A stretch of 64,000 nt of DNA from Centrapalus pauciflorus. Taxonomy: Eukaryota > Streptophyta > Magnoliopsida > Asterales > Asteraceae. The stretch spans positions 49,604-113,603 of the forward strand of contig JAANYP010000732.1 of the NCBI GenBank assembly GCA_020465985.1. The letters run 5' to 3'. Both the position numbers and the translations under genes were made by a program. Below the pieces are notes generated by a model that worked only from the letters and a program-made list of their open reading frames with translations, had not been told where the DNA came from and did not search any database. Of this stretch, positions 11,545 through 23,320 are shown in pieces; positions within the stretch are counted from its first letter, which is position 1, and each line of letters starts with the position of its first letter.

Positions 11545-11800
11545 ACTTATGTATTTAACTGCTTCTAGTCCTGACATTATGTTTGTTGTTTGTATTTGTG
11601 CCAGGTTTCAAGCCAACCCCAAAGAGATGCATATGAAAGCTGTGAAGCGTATTCTGAGATACCTGAAGTCAAAACCCAAGATGGGACTTTGGTATCATGT
11701 TGACTGAGATCTTGAATTGGAAGCTTACACAGACTCTGATTATGGCGGGTGCAACTTGAACAGAAAGTCAACATCGGGAGGTTGTCAGTTGATCAGTGAT
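11545..11800 (+). pseudogene. Copia-C: fragment of copia RT/RNase H
   Basis: The plus strand encodes MYLTASSPDIMFVVCICARF, then VKRILRYLKSKPKMGLWY, a stop at about 11705, then AYTDSDYGGC and RKSTSGGCQ. These are hallmark blocks of the copia RT-to-RNase H junction; the first matches Copia-D at 35776-35832. The left end is cut by the Copia-B LTR and the right end by the Athila-like LTR near 11798. Confidence 0.8.
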
Positions 11801-13037
11801 ATGAATCACTTATGTTTTTGTGTGTTTTTGTTATGTTTTAGTGTGTTAAACATTAGAAAATTGGTACTGCTAATGTAATTTATATGTTGCAGTTGTTTGG
11901 CAAGATAAGTAAGCAAATGGGTAGCTGGAAGAGTGAAAGAGTACCGGGCGTCCAAGGCAACGTCCCAGACGCCGAAGAAGCATCCAAAGTGGACGATTAC
12001 AGAAGTTGAGCGTCCTGAAAGCAAGGCGCGGCGTCTTGGCTAGCGTTCTAGACGCTAGGGTCAATGCTGGTGCGCCAGTTGTTGCGGGAGCAGTGCTTTT
12101 GAGGGAAACGGTTACCACGTATGAGGAGTTCGCAATTTTGAGTGACACACATAGAGGATCAGTTTCCAGGAGGGTGAACAGGAGGAGAAAACAACAAGAG
12201 AGATCGTTGATCAAGCATTTGGCATCCAATTCCTTGTATTTACACATTATTGGTAGTTTGTATGTCTTCATCTATGTCAATCGTTCTTAGTATGCTTGTC
12301 CAAGCTATGCTTGTCTAAATACATTGTGGTGTTTGTTCTTAAGTTTGCATATTATGGCGTGAACGAATGTTATATTAATTTCAGTTTCCATTTGTGCTAA
12401 AAGGGGTTGTGGATCATACTTTTGAATGGATGAATGGTTGTTAAACAATGGATATTGTATGTAACACTGTATAGTGATATCATTAGTTGTGCTAACTCAG
12501 TAAAAAAGGGGAAGACAATTAATTGAGTCGCATATGTTGTCTTAAGAATATTGGTTAAGAAAGTAATTCATTTATATGGAAACTGTTATCTGGAATAAAT
12601 TTGAATGAATGAACTTGAATAGACAATGGATGTGTATGGAACAGTTTATATCAATGTCATTGGTTGTGCCAACTTCCTATGAGGGAGGAAGACAACGAAT
12701 TGAGTGGTATATGTTGTCTTTAGAGCATAAATTGTGAATTCAAATTTGTTCACATAAACTTGTGTCTTTAGCATTCTGAACTGTCATGATATGTATAACA
12801 AGAGAGCAAGCACCCATTATCCTTAAGTGAAATTCTTTAATTCATCTTAATTGTGTTAGAACACAGTAGTGCCAATTGATAGTAGTTTATTAATTAAAAG
12901 CAAATGATTACAATTTCAATTCAGACGGTCTCTGAAGCTAATTTAGCAACTTGACTTTCCCTGTGGATTCGATCCCAGTTACCCTATCTATATAGTGTGT
13001 TTGGTTATTTTTTATACTCATACGACTGAGTCCATCA
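11798..13037 (+). repeat. Athila-like 5' LTR (about 1.24 kb)
   Basis: Begins near 11798-11802 where copia coding sequence ends, and ends with CCATCA before the PBS. It carries several GCGTC/GACGC motifs (11945-12060) like the post-pol region at 19080-19385. Short ORFs here (11806-12290) have no recognisable protein. The exact left base is uncertain because no second LTR is available for comparison. Confidence 0.6.
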
Positions 13038-13040
13038 AAA

Positions 13041-13058
13041 TGGCGTCGTTGTCGGGGA
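13041..13058 (+). promoter_or_regulatory. Athila-like primer-binding site
   Basis: TGGCGTCGTTGTCGGGGA differs by two transitions from the typical Athila PBS TGGCGCCGTTGCCGGGGA. It lies 3 bp from the LTR end. Confidence 0.75.
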
Positions 13059-13248
13059 TTGACAGCGCTTGTTAAATTAGTTTTGGAGTAACTATTTTCG
13101 TAAATACTATTGTTTATAGTAGCTAGTTATTTCCTTTTTGTTTTCTTATATTTATTTCAGGCAATTTTAATTATTATTTTTATTTCTTTTAACAGTCTGA
13201 ACAGAAAAGTTCAGAATCTTCACGTGTGTGTGTGTGTATCTCAGGTAT

Positions 13249-14290
13249 ATGCATTCTCGTCATTCTGGGAGAACTTCTCCACTGCAATACGAAACAGAGA
13301 TAGAAAAGACTGCTCGTTCACCGAGGAAGCTACATAAAGGTTATTGGCCTAGTGGTGAGCCTAGTGGTAATCCAAGTACAACGGAGACATCTGATTCAGA
13401 AGAGCAATATGTACATTCAGAAACATCTGAGAGTGATACTGAACTCAACGTAGATATGGGGGATGACAGGAGAACTATGGAGTCCCACTAGAGACTGGGT
13501 GATGTCCCTGATATGTCACCAATCCAGTACCCTAAAGTTGAGAATGAGCCGGAGATAAAGATTCACTTGTTCAACATTATTCCTCAGTTTAATGGAACAA
13601 AGTGTGAAGAGCCATATGATCACCTATCCGAATTCTCAGCTATTTGCAAGGCCAATAGAGTACAAAGGCTACCCGTGGACACTCTCAAATTGAGATTGTT
13701 CCCTTTTTTCTTTGAAGGACAATGTCAAACACTGGTTCACTTCATTACCCGCGAACAATATTCGTAATTGGGAGGAGATGAAAAGGGCTTTCCTCAATGA
13801 GTGTTACTCAATTAGCAAAACCACTGAAAAGAGGAACATCATTACTGGCTTTAAGCAGAAACCAGGGGAGCAAATTCAGGAGGCGTTCAAGAGATTGAAT
13901 GAGATGTTGCGGGCATGCCCACATCATGAGGTGCCTAAGTGGATGCTGATGAATAACTTTTTTGATGGTATTAGTCAGGAGAGTAGAAACATGATTACAA
14001 CAGCCTTGGGGGGGGGGGGGACATTCTTGGCTAAGGAGCATGATGAAGCATAGGAACTATTAGCACAGCTGGCTAAGGGGTATACGGTACAAGCTAGATT
14101 AAATACATCAATTGGAGTCCAAGTTCTGGGAACTGATAACGCTTGGAAAAGAGACGTCACTTCGAATATGGAGGCTCTTAGAAAAAAGATGGACGTCTTG
14201 ATGAGGAAGGAGCAGGCTGACATAGAGCTCCTGTGATGTGTGTCACGTGTGGGGAGCATACTCATACAGCAGAGTTTTGGTACCATGTTC
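13249..14290 (+). pseudogene. Athila-like gag with broken zinc knuckle
   Basis: Gag starts near 13249 (MHSRHSGRTSP). The retrotransposon gag domain follows (LFNIIPQFNGTKCEEPYDHL, then HWFTSLPANNI, NWEEMKRAFLNE). A stop sits at 13489-13491, a frameshift near the T-run at 13700, another stop at 14051-14053 and another shift before 14236. A zinc knuckle CVTCGEHTHTAEF at 14239-14280 has Trp in place of its last Cys. A run of 13 G at 14008-14020 lies in the Gly-rich segment. Confidence 0.75.
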
Positions 14291-14705
14291 AAGGGGAGCA
14301 AGCTGGTGAGATTTTTGGATTCCGACTACGGCAAAGGGTTGAGGAATCATGGGTGGAGGCGTCATCCAAACTTTCGTTGGAGGGACGATCAGAGGGTTGA
14401 GGAATATGCTAAACCCAGATTTGACCAAGGGAATAGATACTCATAGAACAGGAACTTCTATGGTGTCACCTCATCTGGTACCAAGGAAGAGAAGGAACCA
14501 GCTGTTCAGGAAGCTCCAACGGACTCAAAGATGGACTAACTCATGGACTATCTTAAGCAACAACCATATGTTCTGACTAAGTCAATGACCAAGGGAATAG
14601 ATACTCATAGATCAACTCACGAAAAGAGACGATGGTAGACTGCCAAACAATACCCAAGTTAATCCTTCTCATTCCAAGGGTAAAGAGAAGCAGACAGTAC
14701 ATGAG

Positions 14706-15641
14706 GTGGAAGAGTTGAATGAAGTTAGTGAGTTGCATAAAGTGACTACTTTACGTAGTGGAAAGAAGGTTGATAACAAAGTGGTGATGCCAGAAGTGGA
14801 AGAAATGGACAGTGATGTTGAGGAGGTAATTGATGATGCGAAATCAGTGCCACCTTCAGAACCTGAGAGAGAGGTTAAGTTGAAAAAGCAAGTTCAGTTT
14901 GAAGAAGTTGTAGTTGAAAAGGAAGAGCAACCAAAGCTTGAACCAACACCTCCATACCCATCAGCGCTAGAGGATCCGAGCAGCCCAGTGTTTGAAAAGA
15001 AAGGGCCGCAGATAGAGGATTTATGGGAGACATTCAATCAAGTGAGGATCAACATCCCATTGGTGAAAGCATTGCAGCAAGTTCCAACTTATGCTAAGTT
15101 TTTGAAGGACTTGTGCACTCAGAAGCGTAAATTCCACACGGTTTTGCCGAAGCAAATCAACCTCATGGAGCAGGTAAGTGCCATAGTATGAAGTTCATTG
15201 CCACCAAAGCTTAAAGATCCAGGTTCACCCCTTATCTCTGTTACTATTGTTGATGTTAGGATTAAGAAAGCATTATTAGATTTGGGAGCGAGTGTTAACA
15301 TACTCACTGGAAACTTATTTGATCAGCACGACTTAGGAAGCCTAACACCCACTGATGTGGTGTTACAACTAGCTGATCGATCTACTAAGATTCCAAGGCG
15401 CATGTTAACCGATGTAATTGTAAAAGTTCATGATTTCTATTACCCAGTAGATTTTCTTGTTTTAGATTCAGATCAAAGGAGTCGGGACAATCAACCCGCA
15501 ATTATTTTGGTCAGGCCATTTTTGGCCACTATAAACGCCAAAATAAATTGCCAGACGAGTGTCCTAGACTTAGCCTTTGGGAATAGAAAGTTGAAGTTGA
15601 ATGCTTTTAATGCTGTCCCTAACGTTTCTTATGATTCATAG
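14706..15641 (+). pseudogene. Athila-like gag-protease region
   Basis: An acidic, charged linker (VTTLRSGKK, Glu/Val-rich) is followed in the same frame, after one TGA at 15189-15191, by an aspartic protease: KALLDLGASVNILT at about 15266-15310 holds the active-site D-L/T/S-G motif in the DLGAS form usual for Athila/Tat. The flap-side sequence VVLQLADRS follows. A stop at 15639-15641 ends it. Protease would cut the gag-pol polyprotein. Confidence 0.8.
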
Positions 15642-15647
15642 TGCTAT

Positions 15648-17558
15648 TTGATTGGTTATATTGATGAGTTAGCAAGATCCCAAGCACCATTAATGACCAG
15701 CAGGGATAAACTGGATTATGTATTGTCATGTCAAGAGCAGGAAAAGGTTGAATGGGGTTGGTCAATGAGCTTAGTGGAGATGGTTGGAGGAACAAAGCAG
15801 AATAAGCAACGTCCATGGTCGTTAAAGGTTGAGAAGCTACCCGAAAATCTTCCTGAGTCGATGAAACCTTCTTTAGAGCAAGATCTTACGTTGGAACTTA
15901 AAGCCTTACCTACCCATCTTAAGTATGTATTCTTGGGGCCACAGGAAAGCTTGCCGGTGATCATAGCTTCGGAATTGACGGAGAAGGAAGAAAGAGCATC
16001 AATTGAGGTTTTGGGAAAGCATAAGGCAAGCATGGGTTGGACAATCTCTGATCTCAAAGGGATTAGTCCAACGATTTGCATGCATAGAATCTTAACAGAG
16101 GCTGAAATTAAACCCTCAAGGGATGCACAGCGAAGGCTCAATCCAAATTTGAGAGAAGTGGTAAAGAAAGAGGTGCTGAAATGGTTGGATGCGGGTATTA
16201 TGTACCCCATTTCTGACAGCCAGTGGGTCAGACCTACACAGACCATGCCTAAAAAGTTTGGGGTAACAGTGATAAATACTGAGGATGGTCAGATTGCAAC
16301 TAGAGAGTAACAGGTTGAAGAGTCCGCATAGACTACAGAAAGCTGAATGCGGCCACATCAAAGGATCATTTCCCTTTACCGTTCATAGATCAGATCGTTG
16401 AAAAGTTGGCCGGGCAGAAGTACTATTGCTTTTTCGATGGTTATTCGGGGTACAATCAGATCCCTATCCACCCCAATGACCAAGAGAAGACTACGTTCAC
16501 CTGTCCTTATGGAACATTTTCTTATAGGCAAATGCCGTTTTGGGTTTTGTAATGCTCCTGCTACCTTTCATCGATGCATGATAGCGATATTCTCGGATAT
16601 GGTAGGAGGTTCCCTAGAAATATTTATTGATGACTTCTCCATTTTTGACAAGAACTTTGAAGGGTGTTTACACCACTTGAAGAAAGTTTTGAAAAGGTGC
16701 ACCGAAACTTATTTGGTGCTGAGCTGGGAAAAAAGCCATATTATGGTCAAGGAAGGAATTGTACTAGTCCATGTGGTTTCTGAGAAAGGAATGGAAGTGG
16801 ATAAAGACAAAATTCATCTTATATCATCATTACCACCACTAACAAGTGTGAAGGGAGTTAGATCATTCTTGGGGCATGCTGGATTTTAAGGAAGATTTAT
16901 CAAGGACATCAGCACCATCTCCAAGCCACTGTGCAATTTTCTAGTAAAAGATGTTGAGTTTGTATTTGATGAAGCATGTTTGAAGGCATTCGAGTTGTTA
17001 AAAGCAATGCTTACTGATGCTCCTATTTTGCAGTCACCAGATTAGACTAAGTCGTTTGAGCTTATGTGTGACGCAAGTGACTATCCGGTAGGAGTAGTAT
17101 TGGGACATAAAGTATATAAGAAACCAGTTGTAATCTACTATGCCAGCAAGACGTTTTCGGAAGCTCAACAAAACTACACTACCACAGAGAAGGAGTTGTT
17201 GGCAGTAGTGTATGCGTTGGATAAGTTTCGTGCTTATGTATGGGGAGCTAAAGTAATAATCTATTCAGATCATAGTGCATTAAAGTACCTCTTGAATAAG
17301 AAGGATGCTAAGCCCAGGCTGATAAGGTGGATTCTGCTGATGCAAGAGTTTGATTTGGAAGTAAGATATAAGAAGGGTTCAAAGAATGTGGTGGCAGACC
17401 ATCTGTCTAGGCTGCCCACATTGGTCCCAAATGCGATTGAATTTATCAAAGAGTTTTTTAATGATGAGCAACTCTTGTTTGTGTCTAAATTACCTTGGTT
17501 TCCTAACTTAGTTAAGTATTTTGTGACAGTTAAGACGCCAAGCTACTGGACATCTTAG
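15648..17558 (+). pseudogene. Athila-like reverse transcriptase and RNase H
   Basis: Blocks in order: KKEVLKWLDAGIMYPISDS; RIDYRKLNAATSKDHFPLPF; FIDQIVEKLAGQKYYCFFDG; YNQIPIHP; GFCNAPATFHRCM; FIDDFSIF (RT active site, residues I-D-D, 16625-16648); HLKKVLKRC; VRSFLGHAGF; then RNase H with FELMCDASDYPVG, TTTEKELLAVVYALDKFR and IIYSDHSALKYLL. Stops near 16308, 16887 and 17043, and frameshifts near 16310-16325 and 16545, inactivate it. Confidence 0.85.
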
Positions 17559-17564
17559 TAGAGG

Positions 17565-18819
17565 AAGAGTTTCTATGCCCAAGCCAAGTACTATGTCTGG
17601 GACGACCCTGATTTATTCAAAATTGGTGCTGATCAGCTCATTAGGTTATGTGTCTCGGAGACTGACCAACTTGATATTCTTACTCACTGCCATAGTTTAG
17701 CATGTGGGGGGCATTTTAGTGCTAAGAAAACAACTCACAAGGTTTTAGATTGTGGTTTCTTTTTGCCATCCTTGTTCAAGGATTCTTACGAGTATGTCAA
17801 ATCTTGCCTTAGATGCCAACAGGTTGGGGGAATTTACTATAGAGATCAGATGCCTATGGTTCCCATCTTAGAAGTAGAAATTTTTGATGTTTGGAAAATA
17901 GACTTTTTGGGCCCATTTCCTGTTTCCTTTGGTTATGAGTATGTTTTAGTGGCTGTAGACTATGTTTCTAAGTGGGTTGAGGCTGAGGCTGAGGCAACAA
18001 AGTATAATGATAACAAAGTGGTGTGTAAGTTTGTGAAATAGAATATTTTTTCTCACGCCATGGGATTCCCAGAGCTATTATAAGCGATGGAGGAACCCGT
18101 TTCAAAATTTTCCTGTTCCACACTTTGTTGAGACATTATGGGGTCACTCACCATGTTGCCACTCCTTACCACCCACAGACAAGTGGTCAAGTTGAGGTGT
18201 CTAATAGGGAGGTTAAAAGGATTTTGGAGAAAATTGTAAAGCCTAGTCGTAAAGATTGGTCCTTAAGATTAGATGATGCATTGTGGGCTTACAGGACTGC
18301 ATATAAGACCCCCATTAGCATGTCACCGTATAGATTGGTCTATGGGAAACCTTGTCATTTACCTGCGGAATTAGAGCATAGGGCTACTTGGGCTATTCAA
18401 AATGCTAACTTTGATATTGCTGATGCAGGTAGATTGAGGAAGTTCCAGTTGGCAGAGTTGGAGGAAATCAATTGGAAGCGTATGAAAGTGCAAAGATCTA
18501 CAAGGAGAAGACTAAGCACTTCCATGACAAGTACTTGAGGAAGAAGAGTTTTGTGGCTGGTAACAAAGTTTGGCTTTTCAACTCACGTCTTAATTTGTTT
18601 CCAGATAAGCTAAGGAGTAAGTGGACGGGACCCTATGAAGTTGTTCATACATATGAGAATGTAGCAGTGGAGATCAAAGACCTTAAGCATGTGCATTCCT
18701 TTATTGTGAATGGTCACAGACTTAAGATGTATGTTGAAGGTACTATCAAAGTTGAGGATGATAAAGCGACATTAATTGAGGTAGTGGCTCTTGAGGAGCC
18801 AACCTATTCATCTCTGTAA
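17565..18819 (+). pseudogene. Athila-like integrase
   Basis: Zinc-binding region HCHSLACGGHFSAKKTTHKV and CLRCQQ; catalytic core VWKIDFLGPFPVSFGYEYVL (first Asp), AIISDGGTRF (second Asp) and TSGQVEVSNREVKRILEK (Glu); then LRSKWTGPYEV of the C-terminal domain. Frameshifts near 18040-18060 and 18475 and a stop at 18039-18041 break the frame. All three catalytic acidic residues are still readable when the frames are considered together. Confidence 0.85.
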
Positions 18820-20139
18820 GTAAGCAGGTAACGAATTTTGTGGGTATATTCACTACAAACCCTCACGACACTAAACTCGTCCTTCCAAGTAATTAAATCG
18901 TTTAAGGGCTTCCTACACATGCTAAGTGTAGTCGTGTTCCCTACGAACATGGTTGTTTTTGTTTTTGGTTAATTTTGTGTTAAGTTAGTTTAGTGTACAT
19001 TTTCAACTTAGAAATGAGCGGGAGTGTCAGTTATTGAGCAAGTGGAAGTTAGAGAGTTGTTGGCGCAACTATTGAACGAAGTTTGAATAGCAGCGTCCTA
19101 GTGAACGTTTAGGATGCTGGAATTAATTTTGAAACAGAGTGTTAGCTTAAACTAGACGCTCGTTGAAGGGTTCAGACGCTACGGCAACGTCCGAGACGCT
19201 AAGGTGCAGTTCCAAAAACGTGCACAAGTGCGCGGCGTCTTAGTGAGCGTCCTTGACGCCAAGAGAAATTCCAAAATAGAAGGATAGCGTCCCTGGGACG
19301 CTCAGAACAGCTGCATCGACGCAGAACAGCTGCATCGACGCCATGGCGCCGTTCTAGACGCCGTATAGGACGCTACGTCACGTTTCCCTCATTTAAACTC
19401 TTTTTCCGCGTCATTAATTCACACCTACCGTTCCCCTTTCACTCAAAAATGCTCTCAAGCTTGTGCGGATGCTAAGCGGTTTCTACCAGTTTTGTTTCCA
19501 TTTCTTGCACATTTCCTACTTCTCATCGATCAGGTAACCATCTTGAGTCTCACTTTTGCATTTATAGTGTTTCTTTTGTTCTTCGCAAACGTGATTAGGG
19601 CATATACTATGTTTTAATGGTCTTTAGCATTGAGTGTGTCGATCATGTGTGTGTAGAGTTGCATTATTCTTACATCTATGCATTTCATACACATTTTAAG
19701 TTTAGGGAAGTTAGGGTTTCCATTTACGAATCTAGGGTTTATTTTGAGTTGTATATGATGAGTACAATGTGGCAACGAGGGTGTAATAACTGCGTGTATG
19801 TGCTAATTAAGGCAGTTACGTGGGTGTACAAGTCATGTATTGTGGTTATCTTAGCCTAGGAGTTTTCGTGGTTATTATGTATATTAGGGCACAAGAACTA
19901 AAGGAATCGACCATTTCCTTCATGACTAAGTTGGGGAGGGCTTATCACCCTGTGTGATTGAATAGGTACAAAATGTGTAGCGTTGAGTCTTCCAAGGATT
20001 TGATGTGTATAACTGTGTGTTGTGTCTGCATTACACTCCGCGTGACATATGTAAGGTTTTCACCTCATGAGATGTTTGTGCAATACATCATTCCATGCAC
20101 CACATCTAACTTCTGCTCATACCCTTTTTCTTTAGTATT
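18820..20139 (+). other. Athila-like post-pol leader with GCGTC palindromes, no gene
   Basis: No conserved coding frame. 19080-19385 is dense in GCGTC and its complement GACGC, often paired as GCGTCCxxGGACGC-like palindromes. It includes a tandem duplication of GAACAGCTGCATCGACGC around 19302-19341. A donor-like CAG/GTAACC at 19531-19538 and an acceptor-like TTCTTTAG at 20128-20135, five bases before the env-like ATG, suggest a spliced leader. Splicing is inferred. Confidence 0.55.
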
Positions 20140-21436
20140 ATGACACGTGCTTCTGCTAGAAAGCGAGCAGCAACACCAGTCGCTTGGAAACGGGCAAAGC
20201 GGGTGTCCTCATCCTCATCTCATGCAACACCAGTACCCCAGCCACACCAACGTAGCCTGAAACCATTTTAGTAGATGATGATGTACGTTTCTATTTGTAG
20301 CGGGATGTAAATCGAGAAGAGTTTAAAGATTATGTTGTGATTGATTGTTTCTGTAAAATGGGTTGGATGGAAGCAATTGAATGGAACAAGGAGGTGATTT
20401 ATCCTGAGGCATTGAGGGAATTTTGCGCAACTGTAAAAAGAAAGAGGGACGCTACTCAAGGATCCTTTGTATTGCAGGTTGTAGTAGGGGGGCACGAGAT
20501 CGAACTCACGGCTGAAAAGATACAACAGTTAATAGGTTTTAACAATGGGGTTGATCGTGAGGACGACCTAGTTCAATTTGAACTCTGGAATGAAGAGAGC
20601 ATGAAAGAGGTTCTTGTTGTTGATCCAGACGTGTGGCAACATCTTTGAGCTAACTCCTATTCAAGCCAAGACATACACCACGTTCCATAAGAACGATTTG
20701 AGACCCCTTGCCAAGGTTATCTGGAAGCTTGTTTTATATAACATCTTACCCCGCAACCCAGATACCACAAGCATCAATGTAAAGGAGGTCTTCGTTGTTA
20801 ATGCCATGTTGACTGAAAAGCCCCTGATCTCACTGGCTCCTTTGTGTCTCCACAACATATGGAACTTGATTCTTTTATCTCACAGAACTGAACTAGCCCA
20901 TGCAAGGTGATTGTCTGATTTGCTTGATCTAATAAGGGCACTACCACCAAACCCAGAATATATTTACATACCAGATAATGAACGCTGCTTCACCAAGGTG
21001 TTGTTTGAAAGGATGTCTTTTATTCGTGCAGGGAGTTTCTCAATCATACGAGACCAAGCGAACAAGTTCGAAACAAAACTGGCTAGGCCACGTTCCCCTA
21101 CCCCTGAACCTTAGTATCACATCGGTTCTTCTTCTGCTTTCCCTTCTACATTTACGGATGTTTCCATCAAAGCAACAGAGGAGCTTGCCACGATGGTGGC
21201 CAAATTTTATCAAACGCTTCAAACAGTGGTGCTGCCAGCGCTAAAAGCCAACACCAAGAAGTTAGATCAGTTGACAGCTTTGGTAACTGCCACAACATAA
21301 GGGGAACACAGCATGACTCCACTACGAGAGCCGGAGGCAGAGCCAGAGCCACAGCCGAAGGAACAACAGGGGAAATCAAGGGAGCCTCCACTACCAGGTG
21401 CACGCGGAATCATGATTGGCCTTGGATGCACCCTGT
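20140..21436 (+). pseudogene. Athila env-like ORF, copy 1
   Basis: Begins MTRASARKRAATP with a basic, Ser-rich N-terminus, then FYL and REEFKDYVVIDCFCKMGW, VVGGHEIELTAEKIQQLIGF, FHKNDLRPLAKVIWKLVLYN, NILPRNPDT and a Pro/Glu-rich tail ending near 21436. Several stops and frameshifts are present (20265-20300, about 20640, 20908, 21114). This type of protein lies after integrase in Athila-group elements. No signal peptide or obvious membrane helix is visible, so a role in envelope formation is not supported here. Confidence 0.65.
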
Positions 21437-21577
21437 AATTACTTGGGTGTGGTGCTTACTCACTTTGATGGATGGTTTGTTTTGATAAACATTTGGTTCT
21501 TTTAGGTACTGATTTTATAATTTTATGATTTCCGTCGCATGTGGCGATGAACAAATTCTGTATACTTAACTACAATT

Positions 21578-21634
<57 letters not shown>

Positions 21635-21936
21635 TTCCCCTTTCTTTTGAACAATTCTAGTATTATCTGCTATAATATGTTGTTGTTGCCTTAATTCATA
21701 TCTCTATTTGCTATTTGAGTGGTTGACTTTGTGATGAGGACATCACTTTCCTCTAAGTTGGGGAGGGGGTGTCCAATTATTTGTTTTCGTGTGTGTTGCA
21801 CACATGACTACCTGACAGGGAATAGAGGTTACCTCTATAGTTATTTTGGACTACAATGTGTACTCGTAGGAAGCTATGTGTTGATAACTAACTACTTCAA
21901 CATTGTGGTTTCTTGTGTTTGTTATTGTATAACAGG
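21437..21936 (+). other. Spacer between the two env-like copies, with a (CT)n microsatellite
   Basis: A CT dinucleotide run covers about 21572-21630. The rest has no coding features. It ends in TTGTATAACAG at 21925-21935, an acceptor-like sequence directly before the second env-like frame. Confidence 0.5.
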
Positions 21937-22956
21937 TGTACCATATCTGGATCGTCATCTCAGAGGGTGAAGAGCATAGCTAAGAGGAAGAAGACTACAC
22001 CAACAACACAAGTCATCCATCCTCCAGTTGTATAGGATCCTACCAAATCTCAGTTTGAACATGATGAAAGAATCAGAGCTTAGCTATTCATGGAGAAATG
22101 GGGAGAGGATACCAAGTACATCTATGAAAAGAAATTAGAGAGGGACGAATTTGGCAACTACGGTGTGGTGGAATTGTTCAAGACCCTAGGATGGGAAAAA
22201 GTGTTAGATATGGGAGGATAAGAGTTATACCCATTTGACGTCGTAGAATGGATGTCTAATTTGAGGTTAGGAAGAGGAAATGATGTTTGAAACTTTGCGC
22301 TGATTGGTAGAGTGGGTACTCGGGAAATTAGAATGACGGCTGCAGATGTGAGAGAAATCTTTGAAATAGACACAGGCTGTACAAGGGATGGAGAGAGGCA
22401 AGCGTATGTTTATAGGACTGAGGGCTATCTAGCTGGGACGGGAATGATGTACTCAGAGGTTTGGCAAAAGAAGGTAATGGCAGCCTTTGATCTTCAACGG
22501 GAGCAGGTGTCAAGATATAAGGAGTTCAGAAGAAGGGATTTGCAACCGATGGCGAAAGTTCTCCACAAGATCTTGATCACTAATATCCTGCCAAGGTCTG
22601 GGGATCTTAGCAAAGTGAGGCTTAAGGATGTGAGCATCATCCATGCTCTGTTGACGGGAGAGGAGCCGTTGTATTTTGCTTGGATTATAATGGACGATTT
22701 GTGGATCATGTAAAACACGCGAGAGAGACATATGATTCCTCATATGTGGTTGTTTTCTAAGTTTTTGCAAGTAAGAGGGGCTGTTGCTGAGACTACTACA
22801 GCAAAGATCATCAAGGAAAGTAGTTTGTGGACTAAGGCAAGTTCAATGAAAGACATTATGTTGAGAGAAGCGGATGAGGGGTACCAATCCAGCGTTGTTT
22901 CTAGAATCTTCCTCATCCGATTCCTTTTTCGTCTTACCAATCGGCGCCATGGATGA
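21937..22956 (+). pseudogene. Athila env-like ORF, copy 2
   Basis: One frame can be followed from 21937 to 22956 through about five stops. It has a Ser- and Lys-rich N-terminus (SGSSSQRVKSIAKRKK), FGNYGVVELFKTLGWEKVL, GTREIRMTAADVREIFEID, FRRRDLQPMAKVLHKILI and NILPRSGDLSKVRLKDVSII. The RRRDLQPMAKV...NILPR segment parallels KNDLRPLAKV...NILPR of copy 1, so the two are distant homologues. Whether this is a second env-like ORF of the same element or a remnant of another is not decidable here. Confidence 0.6.
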
Positions 22957-23035
22957 AATGAAGATAGAAATACACACAAAAAGTCTAACAAAACTACAAA
23001 GTTGTATGAATATCAAATCGGAGTGATTGGGTCTC

Positions 23036-23320
23036 CATTATGATACATGTAACACTGCGATACATGTAATTAGTTGTATAAATTATCTTTCTTTTTTTAG
23101 TCAAACAATTACGATACATGTAACACTGCATTTTTACATGTAATATTGTATACTGTACTTATGTAATTGAAACTGTGAAACATGTAATACAAACTATTAC
23201 CCATGTAATACATACCATTACACATGTCATATGAACTATTACACATGTAATACATATTATTACACATGTGATATCTACTATTACACATGTAATATATACT
23301 ATTACACATATAATATGAAC
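23036..23320. repeat. Short tandem repeats built on TTACACATGTAATA
   Basis: About a dozen imperfect units of 20-24 bp with the self-complementary core TTACATGTAA, for example CTATTACACATGTAATA. They lie between the end of the Athila env-like region and the Gypsy-3 LTR. The ORF on the minus strand is an artefact of the repeat. Confidence 0.7.

Larger units (their letters stand above)
11798..22956 (+). mobile_element. Athila-like Ty3/gypsy retrotransposon, degenerate
   Basis: Order on the plus strand: 5' LTR, PBS related to TGGCGCCGTTGCCGGGGA, gag, protease, RT, RNase H, integrase, a long post-pol region and env-like frames. PBS type, a DLGAS protease motif and the post-pol env-like region fit the Athila/Tat group. 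No matching 3' LTR was found before the next element at 23321. The right boundary is therefore uncertain. Many stops and frameshifts show an old insertion. Confidence 0.75.

Noticed and set aside
11870..12290. ORFs over 90 codons on both strands
   Set aside because: Inside the Athila-like LTR, overlapping on opposite strands, GC-rich motif region; no homology recognised.
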